Below are positions 52,798 through 60,970 of a stretch of DNA of 64,000 bases, piece by piece. Source of the DNA: Psychroserpens jangbogonensis (GTDB taxonomy: Bacteria > Bacteroidota > Bacteroidia > Flavobacteriales > Flavobacteriaceae); assembly GCF_000797465.1 (NCBI RefSeq), contig NZ_JSWG01000011.1, positions 1 to 64,000 of the forward strand. Direction: 5' to 3'. Under the pieces are notes generated by a model. The model was not told the DNA's origin and did not search any database. It worked only from the letters and a program-made list of their open reading frames with translations. Each line of letters opens with the position of its first letter. The first letter of the stretch is position 1. Made by a program: the position numbers and the translations under genes.

Positions 52798-53382
52798 TCA
52801 AGAAATCCGCTTTCGAATTCGACTTAAAGTTTCGGCAGTAACATTTAAGTATGATGCAATATGGTATTGAGGAATTGACTGTAACCATTCAGGTCTATAG
52901 ATAAATAGTTCTTTATATAACTCGTCAGGTGTTTTTGTAATCCGGTTATATTCTAGCATTTCTTTTCGTTTTAACAACTTTTGAAATGACGAATCAATAA
53001 AGGACTTACCGCATTGATATTTTTTTAATAAATCAAAAAAAGGCTGCCTTTCAATGCTCAAAATTTCTACAGAAGAAAGACACTCTTGATTTTTATTGGT
53101 TTTAGAATTTTGACTAAATGTCAATAAATCAGAAATGAACTGTGGTTTTACGTAAAAATTAATATTCATTTCTTTTTCTTCATTTGAATAATACTCTCTT
53201 ACTATTCCTTTATTGAGAAACCGAAGTTGTTTCTCTTTAGTCTCTGCTTGGAGTAATAAACTACCCTTTTTATAATCTTCTATTTTAAATAAAGAGAATA
53301 GTTCTTCTAATCCATGCTGATTTAATGGGTATTCAGTTTTAAAGAATTCTGAAATTTCTGAGAAGGTAGTCGCTTTTAACAT
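52798..53382 (-). CDS. Crp/Fnr-family transcriptional regulator
   Basis: This 194-aa protein has a cNMP-binding-like beta-roll (about 20-115, KGSLLLQAETKEKQLRFLNKG) and a C-terminal winged HTH (about 150-194, IPQYHIASYLNVTAETLSRIRK). No Fnr cysteines are seen. It probably regulates the adjacent UlaG-like hydrolase. Its start overlaps the AlkD-like gene's end by 7 bp, so it may be read from that gene's promoter too. The effector is unknown. Confidence 0.93.
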   Translation of the reverse strand: MLKATTFSEISEFFKTEYPLNQHGLEELFSLFKIEDYKKGSLLLQAETKEKQLRFLNKGIVREYYSNEEKEMNINFYVKPQFISDLLTFSQNSKTNKNQECLSSVEILSIERQPFFDLLKKYQCGKSFIDSSFQKLLKRKEMLEYNRITKTPDELYKELFIYRPEWLQSIPQYHIASYLNVTAETLSRIRKRIS

Positions 53383-54083
53383 CTTGCTGTTTTACGCTTT
53401 ACACCAATTCTCCCTTTGGTGATAACCTTATCTATATAGTCAATTGCGAGCGGTACTTTACAAGCAGTTCCTCCAACGTCCACGGTGACTTTTCCTATTT
53501 TTTTTGCTACTTCTTTTGACTTTTTAGTCAATTCTTCCACATAAGTACCAACAGCAATCACAAAACCATTCATGGTATAACGTACCCTGTTTTTGGCATT
53601 ATGAATATCTTTTTCTACTGTGTCAAGTAATTTAGTGTAAGCAATGGTATCCAGTTTTTCATCTTCATTTACTGCTGCATAATAAGCCAATGTTCCCCAT
53701 CCAGCAGAAGCAACAGTCTCTTTATCCGATTGAATCCATTTTAGGCCCAATTCAAAGCCATGTTCTGTTTCAGCGGCAATCCAGGGCACAGCGTACTCAC
53801 TCAAATAGGACCAGTAAGCTTGGTCTACCCATAATTCAAGTTGTTCCTTGGTGATTTGCTTTTCATCGGCCATTAAACCAGCCAAGTACATCGCATCATA
53901 GTTTCCCGTTGCATATAATTCTAAAGAGAGCTCGTGATTCTTCTTAGTTTTTTTTAGAATCTTTTTTAGGTCCTGAACTTTAACTCCAAATAGTGGCTCT
54001 ATAGCTCCATGTTTTATGTACGTACTTTTGGTTTGCTCATTTCCGTATTTTTCAAGCTCAGATAAAATTTCTTTTGTTGTCAT
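53376..54083 (-). CDS. AlkD-like DNA alkylation repair protein
   Basis: This 235-aa all-helical HEAT-like-repeat protein is of the AlkC/AlkD type. Visible features are IEPLFGVKVQDLKKILK, the YDAMYLAGLMADE helix pair, WVDQAYWSYLSEYAVPWIAAE and a basic C-terminal tail (KGRIGVKRKTARC). AlkD-type glycosylases remove bulky alkylated bases such as 7-methylguanine without flipping. Whether this member is active cannot be told. It is the first gene in a pair with the Crp/Fnr gene. Confidence 0.88.
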   Translation of the reverse strand: MTTKEILSELEKYGNEQTKSTYIKHGAIEPLFGVKVQDLKKILKKTKKNHELSLELYATGNYDAMYLAGLMADEKQITKEQLELWVDQAYWSYLSEYAVPWIAAETEHGFELGLKWIQSDKETVASAGWGTLAYYAAVNEDEKLDTIAYTKLLDTVEKDIHNAKNRVRYTMNGFVIAVGTYVEELTKKSKEVAKKIGKVTVDVGGTACKVPLAIDYIDKVITKGRIGVKRKTARC

Positions 54084-54115
54084 AATTTTTATCGTTCGTT
54101 GTTCATTATATCTAT

Positions 54116-54595
54116 TTATAAATACCCTAATTCTTCAATCTCTAAACCAAAATCGTACTGTAAATCTTCATGTAATCCGGACACAAGTTTTTCTGCTAAA
54201 GCCAGTTGCCTGTTGTAGATATTGATTAATGTAGTATTGTTTCTAATGGTAGGCTTAAAAACTTTAAGCTTCGTACAAAAATAGAGAAGAAGTTCCGCTT
54301 CAGTTTCCTTCTTTAATGAATATCGGGCATACTTTTTAATGTTCCGTAAAATCTTTCGAACGCTCTTTTTAATATAAAAATAACTATTGATATTTATCAC
54401 TTCAAATTGTTCGTCTATCTCCGTTTTTACAGTTTCTATATAGCCAGATTCATCATGAGCTTCAAATAATAAATAGGTGAGGAGCTCTTTATTCTCTTTC
54501 TTAAATTTTGAGAGTCTTAAACAGAGTTGCATAAGGTCGTCAGTAGAACGATGTTGTAACTCTTTTTTTATGGTAACTACAGAAACTGCTTTCAA
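54116..54595 (-). CDS. Hypothetical helical protein
   Basis: This 159-aa, lysine- and leucine-rich, cytoplasmic, mainly helical protein contains STDDLMQLCLRLSKFKKENKE, the helix pair VRKILRNIKKYARYS and a late IYNRQLALAEKLVSGLHEDL. I recall related short proteins in Flavobacteriia but no named family. It overlaps DUF202 by 4 bp (ATGA), so it should be made with it. The function is unknown. Confidence 0.65.
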   Translation of the reverse strand: MKAVSVVTIKKELQHRSTDDLMQLCLRLSKFKKENKELLTYLLFEAHDESGYIETVKTEIDEQFEVININSYFYIKKSVRKILRNIKKYARYSLKKETEAELLLYFCTKLKVFKPTIRNNTTLINIYNRQLALAEKLVSGLHEDLQYDFGLEIEELGYL

Positions 54596-54855
54596 ATTTT
54601 ATAATGTTTTCTAATGGTTTGTTTTACTCTAATAAGTCGAATGACACCAATTATAAGGATGATTGGTGATATAATTAACAATGCAATTCCGAAGGCTTTT
54701 AATTCTGAAAAGAATTCAATTTTAAGAACCGTTAACCCTGTACCTAAAAATACTATGAATGTTCTAAAGTAAGCCAAAAAGGTTCGCTCGTTGGCAAGTT
54801 TTGTACGCTCTATGGCTAACCAATCTCTTGTAATTAATGTGTTTTGTTGATCCAT
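54592..54855 (-). CDS. DUF202 membrane protein
   Basis: This 87-aa protein has the DUF202 signature LAIERTKLANERTFLAYFRT (about 11-30) followed by two transmembrane helices (32-48 and 54-73). DUF202 also forms the membrane part of the yeast VTC polyphosphate polymerase complex. Here it lies 4 bp from a methyltransferase gene and about 1.7 kb from two PPK2 kinases, so a polyphosphate link is tempting but inferred. It overlaps the 159-aa gene by 4 bp. Confidence 0.88.
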   Translation of the reverse strand: MDQQNTLITRDWLAIERTKLANERTFLAYFRTFIVFLGTGLTVLKIEFFSELKAFGIALLIISPIILIIGVIRLIRVKQTIRKHYKI

Positions 54856-54859
54856 GAAT

Positions 54860-56464
54860 TTAATGACCTTTTAAAAGGTTTACACTTACTGTTGCTAAGT
54901 CGCTATTTGGAAATCTTGAAAAATAATTTGGATCTGGATGTAAGCCTGCTTCTTGAGCTACCTTATTGAATACATCAACTTCTAAGATGTATTGATCACT
55001 ATAGCCATGAGTAGCATCGTATGCTGTTGCTGCTGTTTGCCCAATATTTTGTGCAACTAATGTTGGACTAACCGTATGTAATTCTATCATTAGCAATCCA
55101 AAACGTTCTACATAAGGCTTCCATTTGGTTAAATGTTCTAATAATGAGTCTTCAACTAAATTATTACTTAAACGTTTCCCTAGACTCGCATAAGCTCCAG
55201 AAGAATCACTAACTCTATTGGTTTCTGTTTGAGGAGCTTCCCAAATACGATTATGATCTAAAAAGGTACGAACGTTAAGCAAATCTTTAAGTTCTATATT
55301 ATAATCTTCTTTTAAATCTTGAGCTAAAATATCTGGTCTTCCAATATCTCCCCAAATGACTTTGGCCCAAATATCTGCTTTTATCAAATTCCCTCTAGTG
55401 ACCTTTAAAGCTGCCTGATTAAAATCAGCTCCAACCAACAATAATGGATGGTTGTCAAGCATTTTGCCACGTTTTGTTTGGTACTCTATCACATCAAAAA
55501 TGTGTTGAATAAATGCACCATTGCCGCAACCCATATCTAGAATTCCTTTTGGCTGGTCTTCAATTGGTTTATTGAATAATTTTATGATGACCTGATCAAT
55601 AACTTTAAAATAGGTAGAATGTGCACCACCACTTCCCCATACATTCATTTCACGATGTACATGTTTTTCAGTTTCATCTGGAGAATCAGTTTTTAAAACA
55701 TTTGAATTTCCAAAGATTAAATCGTCCAAATGAATAAATGTTGGTAAATAAGAAACCGTTACTCCATATGCACTAGCACGTTTAGCAAAAAACAAACCTT
55801 CATTAGTAAATTGATATGTATTTTTCTTTTTAGTGAACCATCCTAAATGCGAAAAGAAATTTAAAATTCTTTTAAAACTCTCTGGATTCTTGTGATATTC
55901 TTCGGCCGTAAAAGAGGCTTCCATGAAATACTTATGAAACAACCCATTCATACCTAATCGCACAATAATAGGAGCGATGATAGCACCTTCAATATGTTTT
56001 AAGACTTGATATTCTACTGACGCCTCATCAGAAACGTCCATGCCATAGTTAGCTTCAAAAGATTTGAAGACCTTTTCTAAGGCATTAAATGCATCAATTC
56101 CGATGGGTTCGTTAGATAACTTAACGGTGTATTTTAATAAATTCACAGCGTCTTCGTAATGAGGAACCAATTGAAATGCGTGAGCACTTAAGTCATTAGT
56201 TTCATAAGACACCGTATTACTTTTATTATCTAAATGCTGAATTAACCAACCTTGCGAAGATAAAATCCGTAAAGCGACATTGAGATAGCCATCATTAGCA
56301 TTAAACTCTGAAGTCAATGCATCCAAAGTGACTTGTTTTTGTTCTAACAAATAGGTCAATACGCCTTTTTTGTGAAGAGCATGAGCAGATGTCGCTGTCG
56401 CAATTCCATCAAGATGTCTAAAGATAGAGCCTCTTAATTTCTGTTTGTCCGGTTTTGAAAGCAT
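54860..56464 (-). CDS. SAM-dependent methyltransferase with N-terminal winged-helix-like domain
   Basis: This 534-aa protein runs from the ATG at 56464 (MLSKPDKQKLRG). The frame is open 28 codons further upstream, but that stretch overlaps the terminator at 56490-56519, so the inner ATG is preferred. Residues about 5-90 look like a winged-helix/dimerisation domain (ALHKKGVLTYLLEQKQVTLD). The SAM site is ILDMGCGNGAFIQHIF with LLVGADFNQAAL and VIWGDIGRPDIL. It resembles class I methyltransferases of the O-methyltransferase/PKS type. The substrate is unknown. It is transcribed with DUF202. Confidence 0.85.
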   Translation of the reverse strand: MLSKPDKQKLRGSIFRHLDGIATATSAHALHKKGVLTYLLEQKQVTLDALTSEFNANDGYLNVALRILSSQGWLIQHLDNKSNTVSYETNDLSAHAFQLVPHYEDAVNLLKYTVKLSNEPIGIDAFNALEKVFKSFEANYGMDVSDEASVEYQVLKHIEGAIIAPIIVRLGMNGLFHKYFMEASFTAEEYHKNPESFKRILNFFSHLGWFTKKKNTYQFTNEGLFFAKRASAYGVTVSYLPTFIHLDDLIFGNSNVLKTDSPDETEKHVHREMNVWGSGGAHSTYFKVIDQVIIKLFNKPIEDQPKGILDMGCGNGAFIQHIFDVIEYQTKRGKMLDNHPLLLVGADFNQAALKVTRGNLIKADIWAKVIWGDIGRPDILAQDLKEDYNIELKDLLNVRTFLDHNRIWEAPQTETNRVSDSSGAYASLGKRLSNNLVEDSLLEHLTKWKPYVERFGLLMIELHTVSPTLVAQNIGQTAATAYDATHGYSDQYILEVDVFNKVAQEAGLHPDPNYFSRFPNSDLATVSVNLLKGH

Positions 56465-56489
56465 AGTTGGTCTGTTTCCTATAAATATA

Positions 56490-56519
56490 AAAAATCCATC
56501 ACAAGTGTGATGGATTTTT
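56490..56519 (-). terminator. Terminator downstream of the ppk2 pair
   Basis: A 13-bp perfect stem (56490-56502 / 56507-56519) with loop AAGT is followed on the minus strand by T-rich sequence. It ends the ppk2 operon and marks the true start of the methyltransferase gene downstream. Confidence 0.85.
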
Positions 56520-56587
56520 AAGTTATAATAGCAATTTTTTTCTGTCAATGAATTAAGTCGATCACTTTCACTTAGGAATCTACTGTA

Positions 56588-57397
56588 CTAATCATTTAGA
56601 ATTGACCGCAATGTTTTATGTCTTATGGTCTCTAAATCCTTTACTTCATACGGGATTTCTTTTAAGATACATTCAAAAGCTGTAATTCTAGCACTTGTCT
56701 TTCTATTTGCTTTAATGACTTTCCAAGGCGCATGTAATTGAGTTTTCTCAAACATGGTTTCTTTATAACGAGTGTATTCATCCCAAAGAGACAAGGCTCT
56801 TTTGTCTACGTCACTATATTTCCATTTTTTAATTGTGGAGCTTATGATATCTTTAAAACGATGTTCTTGTTCCTTTTTGGATATAGAGAAATATAGTTTT
56901 AGCAAATAGATACCTGAATCTTGAATCATTTTTTCAAACTCATTGACTTGACCCATAAAAATATCATATTCAGTTTTAGTACAAAAGTCATTTACAGGTT
57001 CTACAACAGCTCTGTTATACCAGCTTCTATCAAAAAACACGATTTCTCCATTATTGGGTAAACGATTAATATAACGCTGAAAATACCATTGTCCCATTTC
57101 TGTTTCATTAGGTTTTGGTAAGGCTTCAACTCGAATTGCCCGAGGAGGTAAGTGCTGAATAATTCGTCTTATTGCGCCACCTTTTCCTGCAGCATCGCGT
57201 CCTTCAAAAAGCACTACAACTTTCTTATTGTTACTCGCAACCCACTGCTGAAGAATTAGCATTTCTTCTTGAAGCTTTTCAAGACGTTTTTCATACGTCA
57301 CATTTTGAATCGCTTTTTTGATATCTATATGGTTTTGACGCAGCAATGCTTCAAGACCTTTTTTTGAATTTAACGTTAGTAAATCTTTTTCAGTCAT
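56588..57397 (-). CDS. ppk2: Polyphosphate kinase 2 family protein (second copy)
   Basis: This is a 269-aa single-domain PPK2. Walker A is FEGRDAAGKGGAIRRI, the second motif VFFDRSWYNRAVVEPV (Walker B/catalytic Asp), and the lid region EQEHRFKD... KWKYSDVDKRALS. It transfers phosphate between polyphosphate and nucleotides. The ORF opens at 57418, overlapping the upstream ppk2 by 11 bp; the ATG at codon 8 (57397) leaves a 10-bp gap and is preferred. It is about half-identical by eye to its neighbour, so the pair is an old tandem duplication. Confidence 0.92.
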   Translation of the reverse strand: MTEKDLLTLNSKKGLEALLRQNHIDIKKAIQNVTYEKRLEKLQEEMLILQQWVASNNKKVVVLFEGRDAAGKGGAIRRIIQHLPPRAIRVEALPKPNETEMGQWYFQRYINRLPNNGEIVFFDRSWYNRAVVEPVNDFCTKTEYDIFMGQVNEFEKMIQDSGIYLLKLYFSISKKEQEHRFKDIISSTIKKWKYSDVDKRALSLWDEYTRYKETMFEKTQLHAPWKVIKANRKTSARITAFECILKEIPYEVKDLETIRHKTLRSILND

Positions 57398-57407
57398 AAT
57401 ATTAAAT

Positions 57408-58262
57408 CTATTGGTCAAGTTGAATTGTATTTCTAAAATAACGCTGAACTACGTTAGGGTCAGGTAATAATGCTTTGCAACTATTGCCTTTGTTGTCATA
57501 GTCAAAGAGACTTAAGACATATTTGATACTCTCTAGTCTGGCTTGTTTTTTATCATTTGATTTAATGACAACCCAAGGTGAGAATGAATTATGTGTGCGA
57601 GAGAACATTTGATTCTTATGAATTGTAAAATCATCCCAAAGCTCTTGACCTTTTTCATCGACAGGACTAAATTTCCATTTTTTAAGTGGGTTTTTTAATC
57701 GTTTTTCAAAGCGACGTTGTTGTTCTTCTTTAGAGACTGAAAACCAAAATTTAATTATGGTTGTTCCAGATTCGTATAGCATATGTTCAAATTCAGGAAC
57801 CTGAATCATAAACCGATTGTATTGTTGTTTTGTGCAAAAACCCATAACAGGTTCTACAACAGCTCTATTGTACCAACTTCTGTCAAAAAAAACAATCTCT
57901 CCAGCATTGGGAAGTTCTTTAATGTACCGATTGAAATACCACTGATTTTTTTCTACTTCTGTAGGCTTGTTTAAGGCTACAACTCGCATGGCTCTTGGAT
58001 TGAGGTGTTCTTTGAATCTTTTTATTGTTCCTCCTTTACCCGAAGCATCTCTCCCTTCAAAAATAATGGCTATTTTTTTGTTTTCTTTTTGAACCCAACG
58101 CTGAAAATCTACAAGCTCGGCCTGAATAGGAAGTAATTCCTGTTCATATTGGTGTTTTTCTAAAGCTAATTCATAATTAGGATGTTCAGCTTTGTTAGAG
58201 TTTAAATACTCTTTTAAATCTGTATTGGATTTAAATGAATTGAGAAGGTCTTCTGTAAGCAT
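57408..58262 (-). CDS. ppk2: Polyphosphate kinase 2 family protein (first copy)
   Basis: This 284-aa single-domain PPK2 has FEGRDASGKGGTIKRF, VFFDRSWYNRAVVEPV and the lid EEQQRRFEKRL...KKWKFSPVD. Both Walker A and the DRSWYNR catalytic motif are intact. Class (ADP versus AMP phosphorylation, or GDP/nucleoside use) cannot be settled from sequence. It is the first gene of the ppk2 pair and begins 144 bp from the E1 gene's end across a terminator. Confidence 0.93.
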   Translation of the reverse strand: MLTEDLLNSFKSNTDLKEYLNSNKAEHPNYELALEKHQYEQELLPIQAELVDFQRWVQKENKKIAIIFEGRDASGKGGTIKRFKEHLNPRAMRVVALNKPTEVEKNQWYFNRYIKELPNAGEIVFFDRSWYNRAVVEPVMGFCTKQQYNRFMIQVPEFEHMLYESGTTIIKFWFSVSKEEQQRRFEKRLKNPLKKWKFSPVDEKGQELWDDFTIHKNQMFSRTHNSFSPWVVIKSNDKKQARLESIKYVLSLFDYDNKGNSCKALLPDPNVVQRYFRNTIQLDQ

Positions 58263-58352
58263 AAATTGAAAATTTCTATGTGAGTATTAAAATTATGAAA
58301 TAAGGTAGAAATATTTCATGACTTTTGTCATTTAAAAAAATGATATCATAAA

Positions 58353-58380
58353 AAAACCTTCCAATTTATTGGAAGGTTTT
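58353..58380 (-). terminator. Terminator of the E1 dehydrogenase gene
   Basis: Stem AAAACCTTCCAA (58353-58364) / TTGGAAGGTTTT (58369-58380), loop TTTA, followed on the minus strand by TTTTTT-rich sequence. Confidence 0.92.
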
Positions 58381-58406
58381 GAGATTGTAATCGATATTAT
58401 AGTAAG

Positions 58407-60818
58407 TTATCTTAATTTCGGATAATCACTAGGATTAGCTTCGTGCATAACATCATAAACAGCTTCAAAAATATCTTCTGCTGATGGTTTTGAAAAATAA
58501 TCTCCATCTGTACCATAAGCTGGTCGATGTGGTTGTGCTGCTAATGTTTTAGGCTGACAATCGAGATATTGAAAAGCGTTTTGTGTGTTTATAATTTCAT
58601 TTAAAATATACGCTGAAGCTCCACCAGGAACATCTTCGTCAATAACCATAAGACGATTTGTTTTTGCTACACTCTTCACAATATCATGATTGAGATCAAA
58701 AGGTAACAACGATTGTACATCAATGATTTCAACATCAATACCAACTTCAATGAGTTCTTTCGCAGTTTGCTCAACAATTCTAAGTGTAGAACCATAAGAC
58801 ACTAAGGTAATATCTGTTCCTTCTTTCACAGTTTCAACAACTCCAAGAGGTGTTTTAAACTGACCAATATTATTTGGTAATGTTTCTTTTAAACGGTAAC
58901 CATTTAAACATTCTATGATTAGAGCAGGTTCATCACTCTCTAAAAGCGTATTGTAGAAACCTGCAGCTTTGGTCATATTTCTTGGAACCAAAACATGAAT
59001 TCCTCTTATAAGATTTATAACTCCTCCTAATTGAGAACCAGAATGCCAAATACCTTCTAGTCTGTGTCCACGAGTTCTAACAATTAAAGGCGCTTTTTGT
59101 CTTCCTTTAGTTCTATAATGAAGCGTTGCCAAATCATCACTCATGATTTGTAATGCGTACAAAATATAATCTAAGTATTGTATTTCAGCAATTGGTCTTA
59201 AACCACGCATTGCCATACCAATTCCTTGTCCGATAATTGTAGCTTCTCTAATTCCTGCATCAGCAACTCTAAGTTCGCCATACTTTTCTTGAAGACCTTC
59301 TAATCCTTGATTAACATCACCAATATTTCCAGCATCTTCACCAAAAACTAGCGCTTCTGGATAGTTATTAAAAATAGCGTCAAAATTTTCTCTTAGAATT
59401 AGTCGTCCGTCAACCTGTTCTGAATTATCACTGTAGGTTGGTAATACTTCTTTAATGTTTGTTGCAGCATTTTTTGAAGTACTATATAGATGTGAACTGT
59501 ATTTAGGTTGAACCGTTTCCATATAGGCATTAATCCAAGTCTGAACACTATCTTTTTCGATTGATTCTTCAGAAACAACATAGCGTAATGCCTTTCTTAC
59601 TGAAGAAGCAATGTCTCTTCTTGCTGGTTCGTCTATATTTTTTAGTTGATCAACAATTTTTTTAATAAATACTTTATTGCTGCTTGATTCAGCTAACGCT
59701 GTTAATAATATGTTAGCCTCTTGGTGCTCTGATTTTATTGGTTCTAAGTACGAATTCCAAGCGGCTTTTTTACCATCGCGAACATTCTTTTTGATGGTTT
59801 TGTTTATTGAATCAAGCTCATCTTGTGTAGCAATGTTATTGCTGATCATCCATTTGCACATTTGATCAATGCAATCAAACTCTGCTTCCCATTCTAAACG
59901 TTCTTTACTTTTATAACGCTCGTGAGAACCAGAAGTAGAATGTCCTTGAGGTTGAGTTAATTCAAGAACATGTATCATTACTGGAACATGTTCTTCTCTA
60001 GCAATGTATTCTGCTTTTTGATATGTTTCTATTAACGCTGGATAATCCCAACCGTTAACTTTTAATATTTCGTAACCTTTATTATCTTCATCTCGTTGGA
60101 AACCCTTTAGGATTTCTGAAATATTCTCTTTCGTAGTTTGGTGTCTCGCATGTACCGAAATACCATATTCATCATCCCAAATATTAATCACCATAGGTAC
60201 TTGTAATACACCTGCAGCATTTATGGTTTCAAAAAACAAACCTTCACTTGTACTTGCATTACCGATAGTTCCCCAAGCAATTTCATTTCCGTTTTTTGAG
60301 AAATTAGTAGTATCTATACCATCTACATTTCTATAAATTTTAGATGCTTGTGCTAAACCTAAAAGTCTTGGCATCTGACCACCAGTAGGAGAGATGTCTG
60401 CGCTAGAATTTTTTTGTTCTGTTAAGTTTTTCCAGTTACCATTTTCATCAAGACTATGAGTCCCAAAATGGCCACCCATTTGACGACCAGCTGACATTGG
60501 CTCCTGTGTGATATCTGTATTGGCATATAAACCAGAAAAGAACTGTTCGATCGTTAATTCACCAATAGCCATCATAAAGGTTTGGTCTCTATAATATCCA
60601 GATCTGAAATCACCATTTTTAAAGACCTTTGCCCAAGCGAGCTGAGGAATTTCTTTTCCGTCACCGAAAATACCAAATTTAGCTTTTCCTGTTAATACTT
60701 CACGTCGACCTAACAAACTACATTCTCTGCTGGTAATAGCAATTTTATAGTCGTTTAAGACTTCAGTTTTGAAGTCCTCAAAAGTTAAATCAGTTTTAGT
60801 ATCAGAATTGGTTTGCAT
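58407..60818 (-). CDS. 2-oxoacid dehydrogenase E1, alpha and beta fused
   Basis: This 803-aa ThDP enzyme fuses E1 alpha and beta. The alpha half (about 1-400) holds RRDQTF-like YYRDQTFMMAIG, GGHFGTHS, SPTGGQMPRLLGLAQ and the ThDP motif GTIGNASTSEGLFFETINAAGVLQ. The beta half (about 460-803) opens VDGRLILRENFDAIFNN, then VFGEDAGNIGDVNQGLEG, GIGMAMRGLRPIAEIQYLDYIL and GHRLEGIWHSGSQLGG. It oxidatively decarboxylates a 2-oxoacid, most likely branched-chain, in complex with E2/E3 encoded elsewhere. A good promoter lies at 60838-60868. Confidence 0.93.
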   Translation of the reverse strand: MQTNSDTKTDLTFEDFKTEVLNDYKIAITSRECSLLGRREVLTGKAKFGIFGDGKEIPQLAWAKVFKNGDFRSGYYRDQTFMMAIGELTIEQFFSGLYANTDITQEPMSAGRQMGGHFGTHSLDENGNWKNLTEQKNSSADISPTGGQMPRLLGLAQASKIYRNVDGIDTTNFSKNGNEIAWGTIGNASTSEGLFFETINAAGVLQVPMVINIWDDEYGISVHARHQTTKENISEILKGFQRDEDNKGYEILKVNGWDYPALIETYQKAEYIAREEHVPVMIHVLELTQPQGHSTSGSHERYKSKERLEWEAEFDCIDQMCKWMISNNIATQDELDSINKTIKKNVRDGKKAAWNSYLEPIKSEHQEANILLTALAESSSNKVFIKKIVDQLKNIDEPARRDIASSVRKALRYVVSEESIEKDSVQTWINAYMETVQPKYSSHLYSTSKNAATNIKEVLPTYSDNSEQVDGRLILRENFDAIFNNYPEALVFGEDAGNIGDVNQGLEGLQEKYGELRVADAGIREATIIGQGIGMAMRGLRPIAEIQYLDYILYALQIMSDDLATLHYRTKGRQKAPLIVRTRGHRLEGIWHSGSQLGGVINLIRGIHVLVPRNMTKAAGFYNTLLESDEPALIIECLNGYRLKETLPNNIGQFKTPLGVVETVKEGTDITLVSYGSTLRIVEQTAKELIEVGIDVEIIDVQSLLPFDLNHDIVKSVAKTNRLMVIDEDVPGGASAYILNEIINTQNAFQYLDCQPKTLAAQPHRPAYGTDGDYFSKPSAEDIFEAVYDVMHEANPSDYPKLR

Positions 60819-60837
60819 AGCCTTTTGTTATATGTTG

Positions 60838-60868
60838 CAAATTTAACTAAAGTTTCTATGTTTTACAA
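60838..60868 (-). promoter_or_regulatory. Promoter of the E1 dehydrogenase gene
   Basis: On the minus strand TTG (plus 60866-60868), 20 bp, then TAAATTTG (plus 60838-60845), matching the Bacteroidota consensus and ending 20 bp before the ATG at 60818. Confidence 0.72.
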
Positions 60869-60970
60869 CCTTAGAAATTGTTATATATTTGATAAATTAT
60901 CACAAAAAGACCATAATTTTTGCGAAATTCTTGATTTGGGCAAAAAAATTAGGGTTAAGTTAAGAATTTT

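Noticed and set aside
56465-56548. Extended N-terminus of the methyltransferase
   Set aside because: The extra 28 codons translate a terminator hairpin; the ATG at 56464 is the better start.
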